DNA of 64,000 nt, taken from assembly GCA_044226785.1 (NCBI GenBank), contig JBGAGK010000005.1, positions 100,275-164,274 on the forward strand, written 5' to 3'. The translations under genes and the position numbers were made by a program. The notes beneath the pieces were generated by a model, which was not told the origin of the DNA, made no database searches, and saw only the letters and a program-made list of their open reading frames with translations. This document shows, in pieces, positions 9,086 through 18,693 of this stretch. Position 1 is the stretch's first letter. Each line of letters starts with the position of its first letter. Source of the stretch: TMP-86 sp039807285 (GTDB lineage Bacteria; Pseudomonadota; Gammaproteobacteria; Steroidobacterales; Steroidobacteraceae).

Positions 9086-10294
9086 ATGCTGGATGAGTTT
9101 CGTGAACGGCTGCGACGGGATGAACTTGCGCTGGAGAAGGAAGGGCTGCTCAAACGCGAACGCGTGATCGACTCTGCGCAGGGCCCGACCGTGCGTCTGG
9201 CCGATGGCCGCGAACTGATCAACCTGTGCGCCAACAACTACCTGGGCCTGGCCAACCATCCCGAGGTGTGTGAGGCGGCGCATCACGCCATCGACCGCTA
9301 CGGGTATGGCATGGCCTCGGTGCGTTTCATCTGCGGTACCCAGAGCGTGCATCGCGATCTGGAGGAGCGCCTGAGCGCCTTCCTCGGTGTGGACGATGCC
9401 ATCCTGTATTCCTCCTGCTTCGACGCCAACGGCGGGCTGTTCGAAACCCTGCTCGACGAGCAGGATGCGGTGATCAGCGATGCGCTCAATCATGCCAGCA
9501 TCATCGACGGCATCCGGCTGTGCAAGGCGCGACGGCTCCGCTACGCCAACGACGACCTGGATCAGCTGGAACAGGCGCTGAAGGATTCCCGGGATGCCCG
9601 CGTCCGGCTGATCGCCACCGACGGTGTGTTTTCCATGGACGGTTCGATCGCCCGCCTGCGGCAGATCTGCGATCTGGCTGACCGGTATGGGGCTCTGGTC
9701 ATGGTGGACGACTCCCATGCCACGGGTTTCATGGGCGCGACCGGACGCGGGACACATGAATACTGCGATGTCATGGATCGCATCGACATCCTGACAGGAA
9801 CGCTGGGCAAGGCGCTCGGAGGCGCCAGCGGCGGCTACGTTGCAGCCCGCCGCGAGATCGTGGCCTGGCTGCGCCAGCGCTCCCGTCCCTACCTGTTCTC
9901 CAATTCGCTGGCACCGGTGGTGGCGGCCACCACGCTGCGCGTCCTGGAACTGCTTGAGTCCTCAGCCGACCTGCGCAGCAGGCTCCATGCCAATGCTTCC
10001 AGATTCCGGTCGGGCCTCGCGGCGCATGGCTTCGAACTCGTACCGGGCGAACACCCGATCATTCCCGTCATGCTGGGCGATGCGCGTGTGGCGGGTGCGC
10101 TGGCCGAGCGCCTCCTGGCACTGGGTGTGTACGTGGTCGCGTTCTCGTTTCCGGTGGTGCCGCGCGACAAGGCGCGAATCCGTACCCAGATGAACGCCGC
10201 CCATGACCCGGACCAGCTCGATCGGGCCATCGCCGCGTTTTCACAGGCCGCCCGCGACATCGGGCTTCATCGGGGAAAGGTGAGGACATCATGA
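9086..10294 (+). CDS. kbl: Glycine C-acetyltransferase (2-amino-3-ketobutyrate CoA ligase)
   Basis: PLP enzyme that cleaves 2-amino-3-oxobutyrate with CoA to glycine and acetyl-CoA, the second step of threonine breakdown. 402 aa, matching the family. It shows LCANNYLGLANHP near the start, FICGTQSVHRDLE, VDDSHATGFMG, and the PLP lysine in TGTLGKALGGASGG. ATG 9086 follows a GGGAGG ribosome site. It overlaps tdh by 4 bp, so the two steps are made together. Confidence 0.97.
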   Translation: MLDEFRERLRRDELALEKEGLLKRERVIDSAQGPTVRLADGRELINLCANNYLGLANHPEVCEAAHHAIDRYGYGMASVRFICGTQSVHRDLEERLSAFLGVDDAILYSSCFDANGGLFETLLDEQDAVISDALNHASIIDGIRLCKARRLRYANDDLDQLEQALKDSRDARVRLIATDGVFSMDGSIARLRQICDLADRYGALVMVDDSHATGFMGATGRGTHEYCDVMDRIDILTGTLGKALGGASGGYVAARREIVAWLRQRSRPYLFSNSLAPVVAATTLRVLELLESSADLRSRLHANASRFRSGLAAHGFELVPGEHPIIPVMLGDARVAGALAERLLALGVYVVAFSFPVVPRDKARIRTQMNAAHDPDQLDRAIAAFSQAARDIGLHRGKVRTS

Positions 10295-11322
10295 AATCAC
10301 TGGTCAAGGCATTCGCCGAGCCGGGCATCTGGATGCAGGATGTCCCGGAACCGGCCATCGGGCACAATGACGTCCTGATCCGCGTACATCGGTCCGCCAT
10401 CTGCGGAACCGACATGCATATCTACAACTGGGATGCCTGGGCACAGAAGGCGGTGCCGGTACCCATGACCGTGGGGCACGAGTACTCGGGAGAAATCGTC
10501 GACATGGGCGTGGAAGTGCGCGGTCTGTCGACCGGCGATCGCGTTTCCGGCGAAGGGCACATCACCTGCGGCCATTGCCGCAACTGCCGCGCAGGGCGCC
10601 GGCATCTGTGCCGCAATTCCCAGGGTGTGGGCGTGAACCGGCCCGGTTCGTTCGCACAATACCTGGCCCTTCCTGCCTCCAACGTGTTCAAGCTCCCGTC
10701 AGCCATCGACGACGAGGTCGCATCCATCCTTGATCCGCTGGGCAATGCCACGCACACGGCGCTGGCATTCAACGTGGTCGGCGAGGATGTGCTGATCACC
10801 GGCGCAGGCCCCATTGGCGTGATGGCCGTGGCGATCGCCCGGCACTGCGGTGCCCGCCATGTCGTCATCACCGATGTCAACGACTACCGCCTGGATCTGG
10901 CACGCCGCATGGGCGCCTCCCGGGCACTGAACGTCACACGGGATTCACTCGATGCGGCCATGGCAGAACTGGGAATGGAGGAAGGGTTCGATGTCGGTTT
11001 CGAGATGTCGGGAAACCCGTCCGCCCTGCGCGAGATGCTGCGCACCATGAACCACGGCGGCAGCATCTCGATGCTGGGCATTCCGCCCGGTGAAACCGCC
11101 ATCGACTGGAATCAGGTCATCTTCAAGGGTCTGGTGATCAAGGGCATCTACGGTCGGGAGATGTTCGAGACCTGGTACAAGATGGCGAGCATGCTGCAAA
11201 GCGGGCTCGACGTGCGCGGCGTCATCACCCACCGCTTCGGCATCAATGACTATCGCGAAGGTTTCGAGATCATGGGTTCAGGCAGGTCCGGCAAGGTCAT
11301 CTTGGACTGGTCATCCCTGTGA
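10291..11322 (+). CDS. tdh: L-threonine 3-dehydrogenase
   Basis: Zinc-dependent medium-chain dehydrogenase converting L-threonine and NAD+ to 2-amino-3-oxobutyrate, the substrate of kbl. 343 aa. The catalytic zinc site is in SAICGTDMHIYNWD and GHEYSGE. The structural zinc site has the cysteine series CGHCRNCRAGRRHLC, and the NAD fold begins ITGAGPIGVMA. The last 26 bp overlap the 3' end of sppA on the opposite strand. Confidence 0.97.
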   Translation: MKSLVKAFAEPGIWMQDVPEPAIGHNDVLIRVHRSAICGTDMHIYNWDAWAQKAVPVPMTVGHEYSGEIVDMGVEVRGLSTGDRVSGEGHITCGHCRNCRAGRRHLCRNSQGVGVNRPGSFAQYLALPASNVFKLPSAIDDEVASILDPLGNATHTALAFNVVGEDVLITGAGPIGVMAVAIARHCGARHVVITDVNDYRLDLARRMGASRALNVTRDSLDAAMAELGMEEGFDVGFEMSGNPSALREMLRTMNHGGSISMLGIPPGETAIDWNQVIFKGLVIKGIYGREMFETWYKMASMLQSGLDVRGVITHRFGINDYREGFEIMGSGRSGKVILDWSSL

Positions 11323-13177
11323 ACGCGCCCCGTGGTTCTGCGCACCAGCAATAGCTGAGCAGACCGCGCGCATCGCGCATTGCAGCGAGCCGTTGCGCTT
11401 CCGCCAGCAGCGGATCCATGATCTGTTGCAGGGCCGGCGGGACCGAAGGCCATGCCGGCGGACCCGCGAGTCGCACGAACACCGAATGCAGCTGGGTCAG
11501 CAATTCCTCGCGAAGGCTCAGATCCTGCTGGAGGTATTCGATCGTGTAATCGCTCCCCAGGTCGGCCAGCTTCGCCGCCGCATCGGTCGCATCCTTGAGT
11601 CCGCCCAGATGGTCCACCAGGCCCAGCCGCAGTGCATCCGAGCCGGCCCAGACCCGGCCCTGCGCAATCCGGTCGACTTCCTCCACGGTCTTCTTGCGGC
11701 CTTCGGCCACCCGCTGCAGGAAAAGTGCATAGGCATGCTCCACACCCTGCTGCAGCATCTGGCGGGCGTCCGCACTCAGGGGCCGCTCCAGCTGCAGCTC
11801 TCCGGCGCGGGGCGTCGTCCCGACCCCATCGACATTGATGCCCAGCTTCTGCAAGGTCCTCTGAAAGGTCGGTATGACGGCAAACACACCGATCGACCCG
11901 GTCAGGGTGGTGGGGCTCGCGAAGATCTGGTTGGCGGCCGCCGAGATATAGTAGCCGCCTGAAGCCGCATAGCTGCTCATCGACACCACGACCGGCTTGC
12001 CCGCCTGACGCAGGGCCTGCACCTCACGCAGGATCTGCTCGGACGCGAACATGCTGCCACCGGGGCTGTCCACGCGAAGCACCACGGCCTTGATGGCATT
12101 GTTGTAGCGGGCTTCGCGCAGCAGATCCGATGTGCTGTCGCCGCCGATATTGCCAGGGGCCTGATGTCCATCGCGGATGTCGCCCGACGCCACCACGATA
12201 CCGACATGCGCATCCGCGGACGGTCGCAGATCACGCCTGGCGCGCACGATCCGCAGGTAATCGTTCATGGTCACCTGATTGAAGGAATGGGTGGAGCTGT
12301 CCTCGCCCACCAGCGTCCGCAGATCCTCGGACACCTGCCGCCGGCTCTTCAATGCCGTGACCAGCCCGCGCTGCAGCGCGAGCCGTGCCGCATCTCCGCC
12401 CGCGGCGGCCAGAGCGGCCGGTGCCTGGTTCACGTAATCGCTGATCGCGCCAGCGGGCAGGGATCGGGCACGGGCAACATCCTGCTGGTAGGCACCCCAC
12501 AGCGCTCCGAGCCACGCGGCGGCCTCCTCCCGTTCGGAATCCGCCATGTCGGTCCGCGAGTACTGATCCGTGAAGCTCTTGAATGTGCCGACGCGGAATA
12601 CGTTGATGTCCACGCCCAGTTTGTCCACCGCGTCCTTGAGATACGTCCGGTAGTAACTGAAGCCATCGATATAGACCATCCCCAGCGGGTCGAGATAGAT
12701 TTCACTGCCCTGGGCCGCCAGATAATACTGGGCCTGGTCGAACGAATCGCCGACCGCCACCACGCGCTTGCCGGAGGACCGGAACTCGCGTAGTGCCGCA
12801 CCCAGTTCCTGCAGCTTGGGCAGACCACCCCCGGTCAGGTTGCGTGTATCGAGCACGATCAGCTTGATGTGCGGGTCTGCGATGGCGGCCTTGATCGCAT
12901 CAAGCACGTCAGGCAGCAATGTCTCGGGCGCAGGACCGCCGGTGACCTGGCCGATGGCACGCCGCACCGGGTCCGTGGAGAGTTGTTCGACCAGTTGGCC
13001 CTCGGGCGCAAGGACAAGGGCCGCCGTGGCCGGCAGACGCGGAACGGCATTGTGAAGCAGCGCCAGCAGCAGGCCGAACATGACCAGCAGCACCAGCAGA
13101 TGCAGCGCCTTGCGGATCCCGTCGAGGATCCGCCACACCAGGCCCAGCAGGCTCGACCAGGTCGCGCCCTGCGCCAC
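11297..13177 (-). CDS. sppA: SppA, signal peptide peptidase (protease IV, 67-kDa type)
   Basis: Inner-membrane serine protease that clears cleaved signal peptides. 626 aa with a GTG start. One membrane anchor near residues 20-42 (LLVLLVMFGLLLALL) precedes two S49 domains. The catalytic lysine is in the first domain (GTFKSFTDQYSR) and the nucleophile serine in the second (SYAASGGYYISAAA), as in E. coli SppA. The C-terminal residues are encoded in the region overlapping tdh. It stands alone, convergent with kbl-tdh and just downstream of rplS. Confidence 0.95.
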   Translation of the reverse strand: MAQGATWSSLLGLVWRILDGIRKALHLLVLLVMFGLLLALLHNAVPRLPATAALVLAPEGQLVEQLSTDPVRRAIGQVTGGPAPETLLPDVLDAIKAAIADPHIKLIVLDTRNLTGGGLPKLQELGAALREFRSSGKRVVAVGDSFDQAQYYLAAQGSEIYLDPLGMVYIDGFSYYRTYLKDAVDKLGVDINVFRVGTFKSFTDQYSRTDMADSEREEAAAWLGALWGAYQQDVARARSLPAGAISDYVNQAPAALAAAGGDAARLALQRGLVTALKSRRQVSEDLRTLVGEDSSTHSFNQVTMNDYLRIVRARRDLRPSADAHVGIVVASGDIRDGHQAPGNIGGDSTSDLLREARYNNAIKAVVLRVDSPGGSMFASEQILREVQALRQAGKPVVVSMSSYAASGGYYISAAANQIFASPTTLTGSIGVFAVIPTFQRTLQKLGINVDGVGTTPRAGELQLERPLSADARQMLQQGVEHAYALFLQRVAEGRKKTVEEVDRIAQGRVWAGSDALRLGLVDHLGGLKDATDAAAKLADLGSDYTIEYLQQDLSLREELLTQLHSVFVRLAGPPAWPSVPPALQQIMDPLLAEAQRLAAMRDARGLLSYCWCAEPRGAFTGMTSPR

Positions 13178-13182
13178 GGGAA

Positions 13183-13527
13183 TCAGACCTTTTCTTCGAT
13201 CCGCGCTGCCTTGCCGGAGCGCTCACGCAGGTAATAGAGCTTGGCGCGCCGGACGCTGCCGCGACGCTTCACGCTGACCTCGCTGATGGCGGGGCTGTGG
13301 GTCGGGAAGACACGCTCGACACCCTCACCATGCGAAATCTTGCGCACCGTGAAGGAGGAATTCAGTCCCCGGTTCCTGATCGCAATGACCACGCCCTCGT
13401 AGGCCTGCATGCGCTCACGGTCTCCCTCGACCACCTTCACCTGCACCACCACGGTATCGCCCGGCGAAAACGCCGGAAACCGGTCCTGTACCTGTCCGGC
13501 GTTGATATCCTGAATGATCTTGTTCAT
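13183..13527 (-). CDS. rplS: 50S ribosomal protein L19
   Basis: 114 aa ribosomal protein at the 30S-50S interface. Start ATG at 13525-13527 gives MNKIIQDINAGQ; an in-frame ATG 18 bp upstream is less likely because L19 begins MN/MS-K. Recognisable motifs are FSPGDTVVVQVKV, EGVVIAIRNRGLNSSFTVRKIS, GVERVFPTHSP and RAKLYYLR. It is the last gene of the rpsP-rimM-trmD-rplS operon. Confidence 0.97.
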   Translation of the reverse strand: MNKIIQDINAGQVQDRFPAFSPGDTVVVQVKVVEGDRERMQAYEGVVIAIRNRGLNSSFTVRKISHGEGVERVFPTHSPAISEVSVKRRGSVRRAKLYYLRERSGKAARIEEKV

Positions 13528-13548
13528 CTTCCAGCCCTTCCTCACTCG

Positions 13549-14298
13549 TCAGCTGGCCAGCACATCGTTGCCGGCCTTGAATTCCTCGAGCAATCGCTGC
13601 TCGTCCTCGCTCAACCCGCGCCGGGCCAGCAGATCCGGCCGCCGCTCCCAGGTGCGCCCCAGTGCCTGGCGCAGCCGCCAGCGTTGTATGGCAGCATGAT
13701 CTCCCGACAGCAGCACCTGCGGCACCCGCAGGCCATCGATTTCCTCCGGCCGGGTGTAGTGCGGCCAGTCCAGCAACGCATCGTTGTGCGACTCCGCCAG
13801 CACCGAATCCGCCGAACCCAGCGTCCCCGGCAACAACCGCGCGATCGCATCGATCACCACCAGCGCCGGCAGCTCTCCGCCGGACAGGACATAATCCCCG
13901 ATCGACCATACCAGGTCGATCTCGGTGTCCAGCAAGCGCTGATCCACCCCCTCATACCGCCCGGCCACCAGGACCATGCCCGGCCAGCCTGCGGCCTTGC
14001 GCGCCGTCGCGGCCCCGAATGGCTCGCCTTCGGCGCCCAGATATACCCGCGGACTGCCATCGGGCACCCGCTCGCACGCCCTGCGAATGGCCTGGCGGAG
14101 CGGCTCCACCTTGAGCACCATGCCCGGCCCGCCGCCATAAGGCCGGTCGTCCACCGTGCGATGGACATCGTCGGCGAACTCGCGAGGATCGATGCAGTCG
14201 ACCTGCACCCGGCCTTCCCCCAGCGTCCTTCCCACGACACCGTACCGCAAGGCATCACGCACCATGGCCGGAAACAGTGTCACCACAGCGATGCGCAT
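13549..14298 (-). CDS. trmD: TrmD, tRNA (guanine-37-N1)-methyltransferase
   Basis: SPOUT enzyme that methylates G37 of tRNAs with AdoMet, preventing +1 frameshifting. 249 aa from ATG 14298 (MRIAVVTLFPAMV). It has DDRPYGGGPGMVLKVEPL, the trefoil-knot segments VAGRYEGVDQRL and SIGDYVLSGGELPALVVIDA, and the catalytic-region ESHND. The start ATG overlaps the rimM stop as TGATG. A longer in-frame opening upstream covers rimM in another frame and is not used. Confidence 0.97.
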   Translation of the reverse strand: MRIAVVTLFPAMVRDALRYGVVGRTLGEGRVQVDCIDPREFADDVHRTVDDRPYGGGPGMVLKVEPLRQAIRRACERVPDGSPRVYLGAEGEPFGAATARKAAGWPGMVLVAGRYEGVDQRLLDTEIDLVWSIGDYVLSGGELPALVVIDAIARLLPGTLGSADSVLAESHNDALLDWPHYTRPEEIDGLRVPQVLLSGDHAAIQRWRLRQALGRTWERRPDLLARRGLSEDEQRLLEEFKAGNDVLAS

Positions 14299-14801
14299 CA
14301 CCCGGTCCAGTCCACCACCACCCGCCGCTCGGCCAGTTCGACCCGGCGCAGGTGCGGCCTGACCGCAGGAATCAGGGTCCGCCGCCTTCCCGTCACCATC
14401 ATCAGGGCATGCGCCGGACTGTCCACAAAATACTCGAGCTTCCCGAGCACCCTGCCGTCGAGATCGCACACCTCGAAGCCGACCAGGTCAGTGCGGAAGT
14501 ACTCACCCTCCCGCAGTGCCGGCAGTTGTTCACGCTGCACCATGATCGCAGCACCCCGCAGACGCGTTGCCGCATCGCGGTCCTCCACTCCGGCCAGCCT
14601 CACCGTGAGGCGCCCTCCCGACCCGCCGCTGTCCAGCACCGCGTGGCTCTCGCAGCCCTTGCCGCCGGCGATGCTCCATACCGGAAAATCAAGAATGCGT
14701 TCGGGTGGATCGGTGTACGAGCGGACCTTTAGCCAACCCCGCACACCGAATGGTGCACCGATCGTCCCCAGTTCGATGAGCGTGGATTCCGCGCCACTCA
14801 T
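14298..14801 (-). CDS. rimM: RimM, 16S rRNA processing factor
   Basis: Ribosome maturation factor that assists 30S head assembly around S19. 167 aa. The N-terminal RimM barrel shows LGTIGAPFGVRGWLKVRSYTD and the C-terminal PRC-barrel-like domain has EYFRTDLVGFEVCDLDGRVLGKL. It lies between rpsP and trmD in the standard order, overlapping the trmD start by one base. Confidence 0.95.
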   Translation of the reverse strand: MSGAESTLIELGTIGAPFGVRGWLKVRSYTDPPERILDFPVWSIAGGKGCESHAVLDSGGSGGRLTVRLAGVEDRDAATRLRGAAIMVQREQLPALREGEYFRTDLVGFEVCDLDGRVLGKLEYFVDSPAHALMMVTGRRRTLIPAVRPHLRRVELAERRVVVDWTG

Positions 14802-14826
14802 GGCGCCCGCCTTTTCCCGATGCGCT

Positions 14827-15078
14827 TTACGCGGCCTGCTTGCGGTAGGTAGTCACCAGTTGCTTCACCCGATCCGACATGTGTGCGCCCTGCTTGACCC
14901 AATGATCGATGCGCGCCAGCTCGAGACGCAGGCGGATCTCCGCACCCCGCGCCACGGGATTGAATATGCCCACGCTCTCCAGGCTCGTTCCTCCCTGCCG
15001 TTTCCGGCTATCGGTCACCACCACCTGGTAGAAAGGCGTCTTCTTGCCGCCGCGGCGGGTCAAGCGAATCGTCACCAT
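14827..15078 (-). CDS. rpsP: 30S ribosomal protein S16
   Basis: 83 aa. Start ATG at 15076-15078 gives MVTIRLTRRGGKKTPFYQVV; sixteen further in-frame codons upstream do not belong to S16. VTDSRKRQGG and a GIFNP motif are typical. First gene of the rpsP-rimM-trmD-rplS operon. Confidence 0.97.
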   Translation of the reverse strand: MVTIRLTRRGGKKTPFYQVVVTDSRKRQGGTSLESVGIFNPVARGAEIRLRLELARIDHWVKQGAHMSDRVKQLVTTYRKQAA

Positions 15079-15109
15079 CTTTGCACACCCAAACTTTAAT
15101 GAGCCGCGA

Positions 15110-15139
15110 ATTCTATTTGAAAACAACGTACTTGCGCAA
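15110..15139 (-). promoter_or_regulatory. Possible promoter of the rpsP-rimM-trmD-rplS operon
   Basis: On the minus strand, TTGCGC (15134-15139) and TAGAAT (15110-15115) are spaced by 18 bp, about 32 bp upstream of the rpsP ATG and between rpsP and ffh. The -10 is good and the -35 weak. Confidence 0.35.
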
Positions 15140-15150
15140 ATCCTCGTGGA

Positions 15151-16515
15151 TCAATGGCGGAACCCCCCGGGGAGGCGGCCGGCCATGCCGCGCAGCATGT
15201 TCTGCATCATCCCGCCCTTCATGAACTTCTTCATGGTCTTCTGCATCTGGTCGAACTGCTTGAGCAGCCGGTTGACCTCCGCGACCTGCACCCCTGCCCC
15301 ATTGGCGATCCGGCGCTTGCGTGAGGGGTCGATCAGCTCTGGACGGCGGCGCTCCCGCGGGGTCATCGAATCGATGATGCCCATCTGCCTGCGGAGGCTT
15401 TTCTCGTTGACCGCCGAGGCCGCGGCCGCCGCATTGGCCTGCATGTGCGCCGGGAGCTTCTCCAGGAGCGAGGTCATGCCCCCCATCCGGCCGATCTGCG
15501 CCAGCTGGTCGCGCAGGTCGGACAGGTCGAACGACTTTCCCTTCTGGAGCTTTTTCGCGAGCTTGTCGGCCTTCTCCAGGTCAGCCTTTTCCTGCACCTG
15601 TTCGACCAGCGACAACACATCGCCCATGCCGAGGATCCGCGATGCGATCCGTTCCGGCTGGAACAGTTCCAGCGCTTCGGATTTTTCGCCCGTCCCGATG
15701 AACAGGATGGGCTTGCCGGTCACCTGGCGCACCGACAGGGCGGCGCCTCCGCGTGCATCGCCATCGGCTTTTGTCAGCACCACACCCGTCAAGGCAAGCG
15801 CCTCATTGAAGGCTCGCGCCGAATTCACGGCATCCTGCCCGGCCATGCTGTCGACCACGAAAAGCCGCTCATGCGGCCGAATTTCGGCCTCGAGCAGGCG
15901 CACTTCGGACATCATCGCATCGTCCACGTGCAGCCGGCCTGCCGTATCGACCAGCAGCACATCGAACCCCTGGAGTTTCGCGTCATCCAGCGCGCGCCGG
16001 GCAATGGTCAGCGGCTCTTCGGTCGGAGCAGCCGAAGCAAATCCCGCACCCACCTGGGTCGCCAGGGTCTGCAGCTGAAGGATGGCTGCGGGACGGTACA
16101 CGTCCGTGCTGCACAGGAGCACCTTCTTGCGCTGCTTTTCGATCAGCCAGCGCGCCAGCTTGCCGGCTGTGGTGGTCTTGCCCGCGCCTTGAAGTCCGGC
16201 GAGCAGCACCACAACCGGCCTTTGAGCACGCAGGTTGAGCCCCTCGCTCGCCTCACCCATCAGCCGTGTCAGTTCTTCGTGGACGATCTTGATGAAGGCC
16301 TGCCCGGGGGTGAGGCTCCGGGTGACTTCCGCACCCAGCGCCCGGGTGCGTACGCCTTCGGCAAACTCCTTGACCACCGGCAATGCCACGTCGGCTTCCA
16401 GCAGAGCCAGCCGCACCTGGCGCACGGTCTCCGAAATGTTGTCCTCGCTGATCCGGCCGCGGCCGGACAGGGTTTGCACGGCCTGTGACAGCCGTTCGGT
16501 GAGACGGTCGAACAT
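15151..16515 (-). CDS. ffh: Ffh, signal recognition particle GTPase
   Basis: Protein subunit of SRP; binds 4.5S RNA and nascent signal sequences and, with FtsY, targets membrane proteins co-translationally. 454 aa. N domain, then G domain with P-loop GLQGAGKTT, DVYRPAAILQL, DTAGR and TKADGDARGG. The C-terminal M domain is methionine-rich (QMQKTMKKFMKGGMMQNMLRGM). Transcribed toward rpsP, divergent from ypjD. Confidence 0.98.
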   Translation of the reverse strand: MFDRLTERLSQAVQTLSGRGRISEDNISETVRQVRLALLEADVALPVVKEFAEGVRTRALGAEVTRSLTPGQAFIKIVHEELTRLMGEASEGLNLRAQRPVVVLLAGLQGAGKTTTAGKLARWLIEKQRKKVLLCSTDVYRPAAILQLQTLATQVGAGFASAAPTEEPLTIARRALDDAKLQGFDVLLVDTAGRLHVDDAMMSEVRLLEAEIRPHERLFVVDSMAGQDAVNSARAFNEALALTGVVLTKADGDARGGAALSVRQVTGKPILFIGTGEKSEALELFQPERIASRILGMGDVLSLVEQVQEKADLEKADKLAKKLQKGKSFDLSDLRDQLAQIGRMGGMTSLLEKLPAHMQANAAAAASAVNEKSLRRQMGIIDSMTPRERRRPELIDPSRKRRIANGAGVQVAEVNRLLKQFDQMQKTMKKFMKGGMMQNMLRGMAGRLPGGFRH

Positions 16516-16553
16516 GAGCGGGATTATAAGGCGTTAGCGCAGGCCGCGCCGGT

Positions 16554-17360
16554 ATGTCATCATCAATCGTGCACTTCGCATACGCCTCGGTGATCCTGTA
16601 CGTTCTTGCTGCCTGGTCGATGCTTCGCAGCGTCAGCCGGCCGCGATACTCCGCGCTGGCCTGGGTCAGCGCTGCGCTGGCACTGCTGGCCCACTGCATC
16701 GGTCTCATGCACAGCCTGCGCGCCTACGGCCCGTGGATGCTGGACCTGCGCGCCGCAACGTCGCTCCTTGGATGGACGCTGGGCATGCTGGCCTGCGTGG
16801 TGGGCACCGAGCGCCGCAGCCGCGTTCTGGCCAGCATACTGCTGCTGAGCGCAGGCGTCGGAGCGGCGTTCACCGGCGGCTCTCCGCATTTCAACCTGAT
16901 CGAGCCCGGCAGCTGGGAGATGACCGCACACGTGCTGTTGTCGATGGGCGCGGCCGCACTGCTGTTCGCCGCGGCTGTCACCGCGATTCTGCTGCTGGTG
17001 CTCGACCGGCAACTGCGCAGCCGTCGACTGGCCAACCTGCCCGGTTCCCTGCCGCCGATCGACCAGCTCGAGACCATCCTGTTCAGGCTCATCGGCGCGG
17101 GTTTTGCCCTGCTGACGCTGGCCCTGCTCACCGGATTCGTGTTCGTCACCAACCTGTTTGCCCAGCACCTGGTCCACAAGACGGTGCTGTCGGTCATCGC
17201 CTGGATCCTGTTCGCAGTCCTGCTGGCAGGTCGCGCGCGATTCGGCTGGCGCGGGCGCACAGCGGTACGCTGGACGCTGTTCGGATTCGCCTTGCTGGTG
17301 CTGGCCTACTTCGGTTCGAAGTTCGTGCTCGAAACCGTGCTGGGCCGCCACTGGGGCTGA
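16554..17360 (+). CDS. ypjD: YpjD/CcsA-like inner-membrane protein
   Basis: 268 aa integral membrane protein with about eight hydrophobic helices, in the cytochrome c assembly (CcsA/CcmC-like) superfamily. The C-terminal half carries GAGFALLTLALLTGFVF and HKTVLSVIAWILFAVLL, where the conserved histidines of the family lie. It sits next to ffh and upstream of a CorC-type protein, as ypjD does in E. coli. Its exact function is not established. ATG 16554 is 38 bp from the divergent ffh start. Confidence 0.85.
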   Translation: MSSSIVHFAYASVILYVLAAWSMLRSVSRPRYSALAWVSAALALLAHCIGLMHSLRAYGPWMLDLRAATSLLGWTLGMLACVVGTERRSRVLASILLLSAGVGAAFTGGSPHFNLIEPGSWEMTAHVLLSMGAAALLFAAAVTAILLLVLDRQLRSRRLANLPGSLPPIDQLETILFRLIGAGFALLTLALLTGFVFVTNLFAQHLVHKTVLSVIAWILFAVLLAGRARFGWRGRTAVRWTLFGFALLVLAYFGSKFVLETVLGRHWG

Positions 17361-17371
17361 CCGGGACTGAA

Positions 17372-18688
17372 GTGAACGATTCCTCGATTCCGGTGCTGTT
17401 CCTCGGGCTGGGCCTGCTCCTGGCGCTGGCAATCTTCATCAACGGCAGCGAAACGGCGCTGATGAGCCTCAATCGCTATCGCCTGCGCCATCGTGCGCAG
17501 GCCGGCGAGCGAGGCGCGCGCCTGGTCGAACGGCTGTTGCGGCAACCCGACCGGCTGATCGGCTTGATCCTCCTGCTCAGCACCATCGTCAACGTGATCA
17601 CGCCCATGCTGGCCAGCTTCATCGCCTATCGCCTCGGCGGAGATCTGGGCGTCGCGATCGGCGCCGCGGCACTCACGGTGGTCACCCTGGTCCTGTGTGA
17701 AGTTGCGCCAAAGACCTTCGGGGCACTGCATCCGGAACGGCTGGCCGTGCCGGCAGCCCATGTATACCGGGTGCTGCTGTTCCTGTTCCAGCCGCTGGTC
17801 TGGGCGACCAACCTGCTGGCCAACGGCATGTTGCGGATGCTGGGAGTATCCAGCGGTCAGGCGAGCAACGCACTGAGCCGCGAAGAGCTGCGCACCGTGG
17901 TCGCCGAGGCGGGCGCCATGATCCCGCGGCGTCACCGGCAGATGCTGGTCAGCATCCTGGATCTGGAGAAGGTCACAGTCGAGGACATCATGGTTCCACG
18001 CAACGAGATCGTGGGCATCGACATCGAGGACGACTGGGATGCCATCATCGAACGCATACGACAGTCGCAGCACACGCGAATGCCTGTCTACGAAGGTGAG
18101 ATCGACCGCATCATCGGCGTCACCCACATGAAGCGCATCGCACATGAGATGGCTCGCGGTCAGCTCACCCTCGAGTCGCTGGTCCAGACGGCCGTGGCCA
18201 GGGACAACTACTTCGTTCCCGCCGGCACCACACTCAACAAGCAGTTGCTCAATTTCCAGCGCAACAAGCGCCGGATGGCGTTCGTCGTCGATGAGTACGG
18301 GGACATCCAGGGCCTGGTCACGCTGGAGGACATCCTGGAGGAAATCGTCGGCGAGTTCACCACGGATCCGGCCACCATGATGCATCGTGATGTCCATGCC
18401 GATGTAGACGGGACCTTCGTGGTGAACGGCAGTGCCGGAATACGAGCGCTGAATCGGGCCATGCAATGGAACCTGCCCACCAGCGGCCCGAAGACCCTGA
18501 GCGGGCTGATCGTGGAAACCCTGGAGAACATCCCCGAGATCGGTACCACGCTGAAAGTCGACGATTACATGCTCGAAGTCCTCCAGGTGAGCGACAATGC
18601 GGTCCGCACGGCACGGGTACGCCCACCCGCATCCGCAGGCAGATTGCCGGCGGCTGCCCTGGACGAGTCCGCCGACACCCAGTCCTGA
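17372..18688 (+). CDS. yfjD: YfjD-type CNNM/CorC membrane protein
   Basis: 438 aa, GTG start at 17372, 11 bp after ypjD. The N-terminal DUF21/CNNM membrane domain (about 1-190) includes INGSETALMSLNRYRLRH and CEVAPKTFGALHPE. It is followed by a CBS pair (EDIMVPRNEIVGID..., VDEYGDIQGLVTLEDILEEIVGE) and a CorC/HlyC C-terminal domain. Such proteins are linked to Mg2+ (or Co2+) efflux; the substrate here is inferred from the family. Synteny with E. coli ypjD-yfjD supports the name. Confidence 0.88.
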   Translation: MNDSSIPVLFLGLGLLLALAIFINGSETALMSLNRYRLRHRAQAGERGARLVERLLRQPDRLIGLILLLSTIVNVITPMLASFIAYRLGGDLGVAIGAAALTVVTLVLCEVAPKTFGALHPERLAVPAAHVYRVLLFLFQPLVWATNLLANGMLRMLGVSSGQASNALSREELRTVVAEAGAMIPRRHRQMLVSILDLEKVTVEDIMVPRNEIVGIDIEDDWDAIIERIRQSQHTRMPVYEGEIDRIIGVTHMKRIAHEMARGQLTLESLVQTAVARDNYFVPAGTTLNKQLLNFQRNKRRMAFVVDEYGDIQGLVTLEDILEEIVGEFTTDPATMMHRDVHADVDGTFVVNGSAGIRALNRAMQWNLPTSGPKTLSGLIVETLENIPEIGTTLKVDDYMLEVLQVSDNAVRTARVRPPASAGRLPAAALDESADTQS

Positions 18689-18693
18689 TTTTC

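Noticed and set aside
13297..15099. A 600-codon plus-strand open frame opposite rplS-trmD-rimM-rpsP
   Set aside because: Antisense shadow of four well-supported genes; composition rich in His/Arg/Pro and no recognisable motif.
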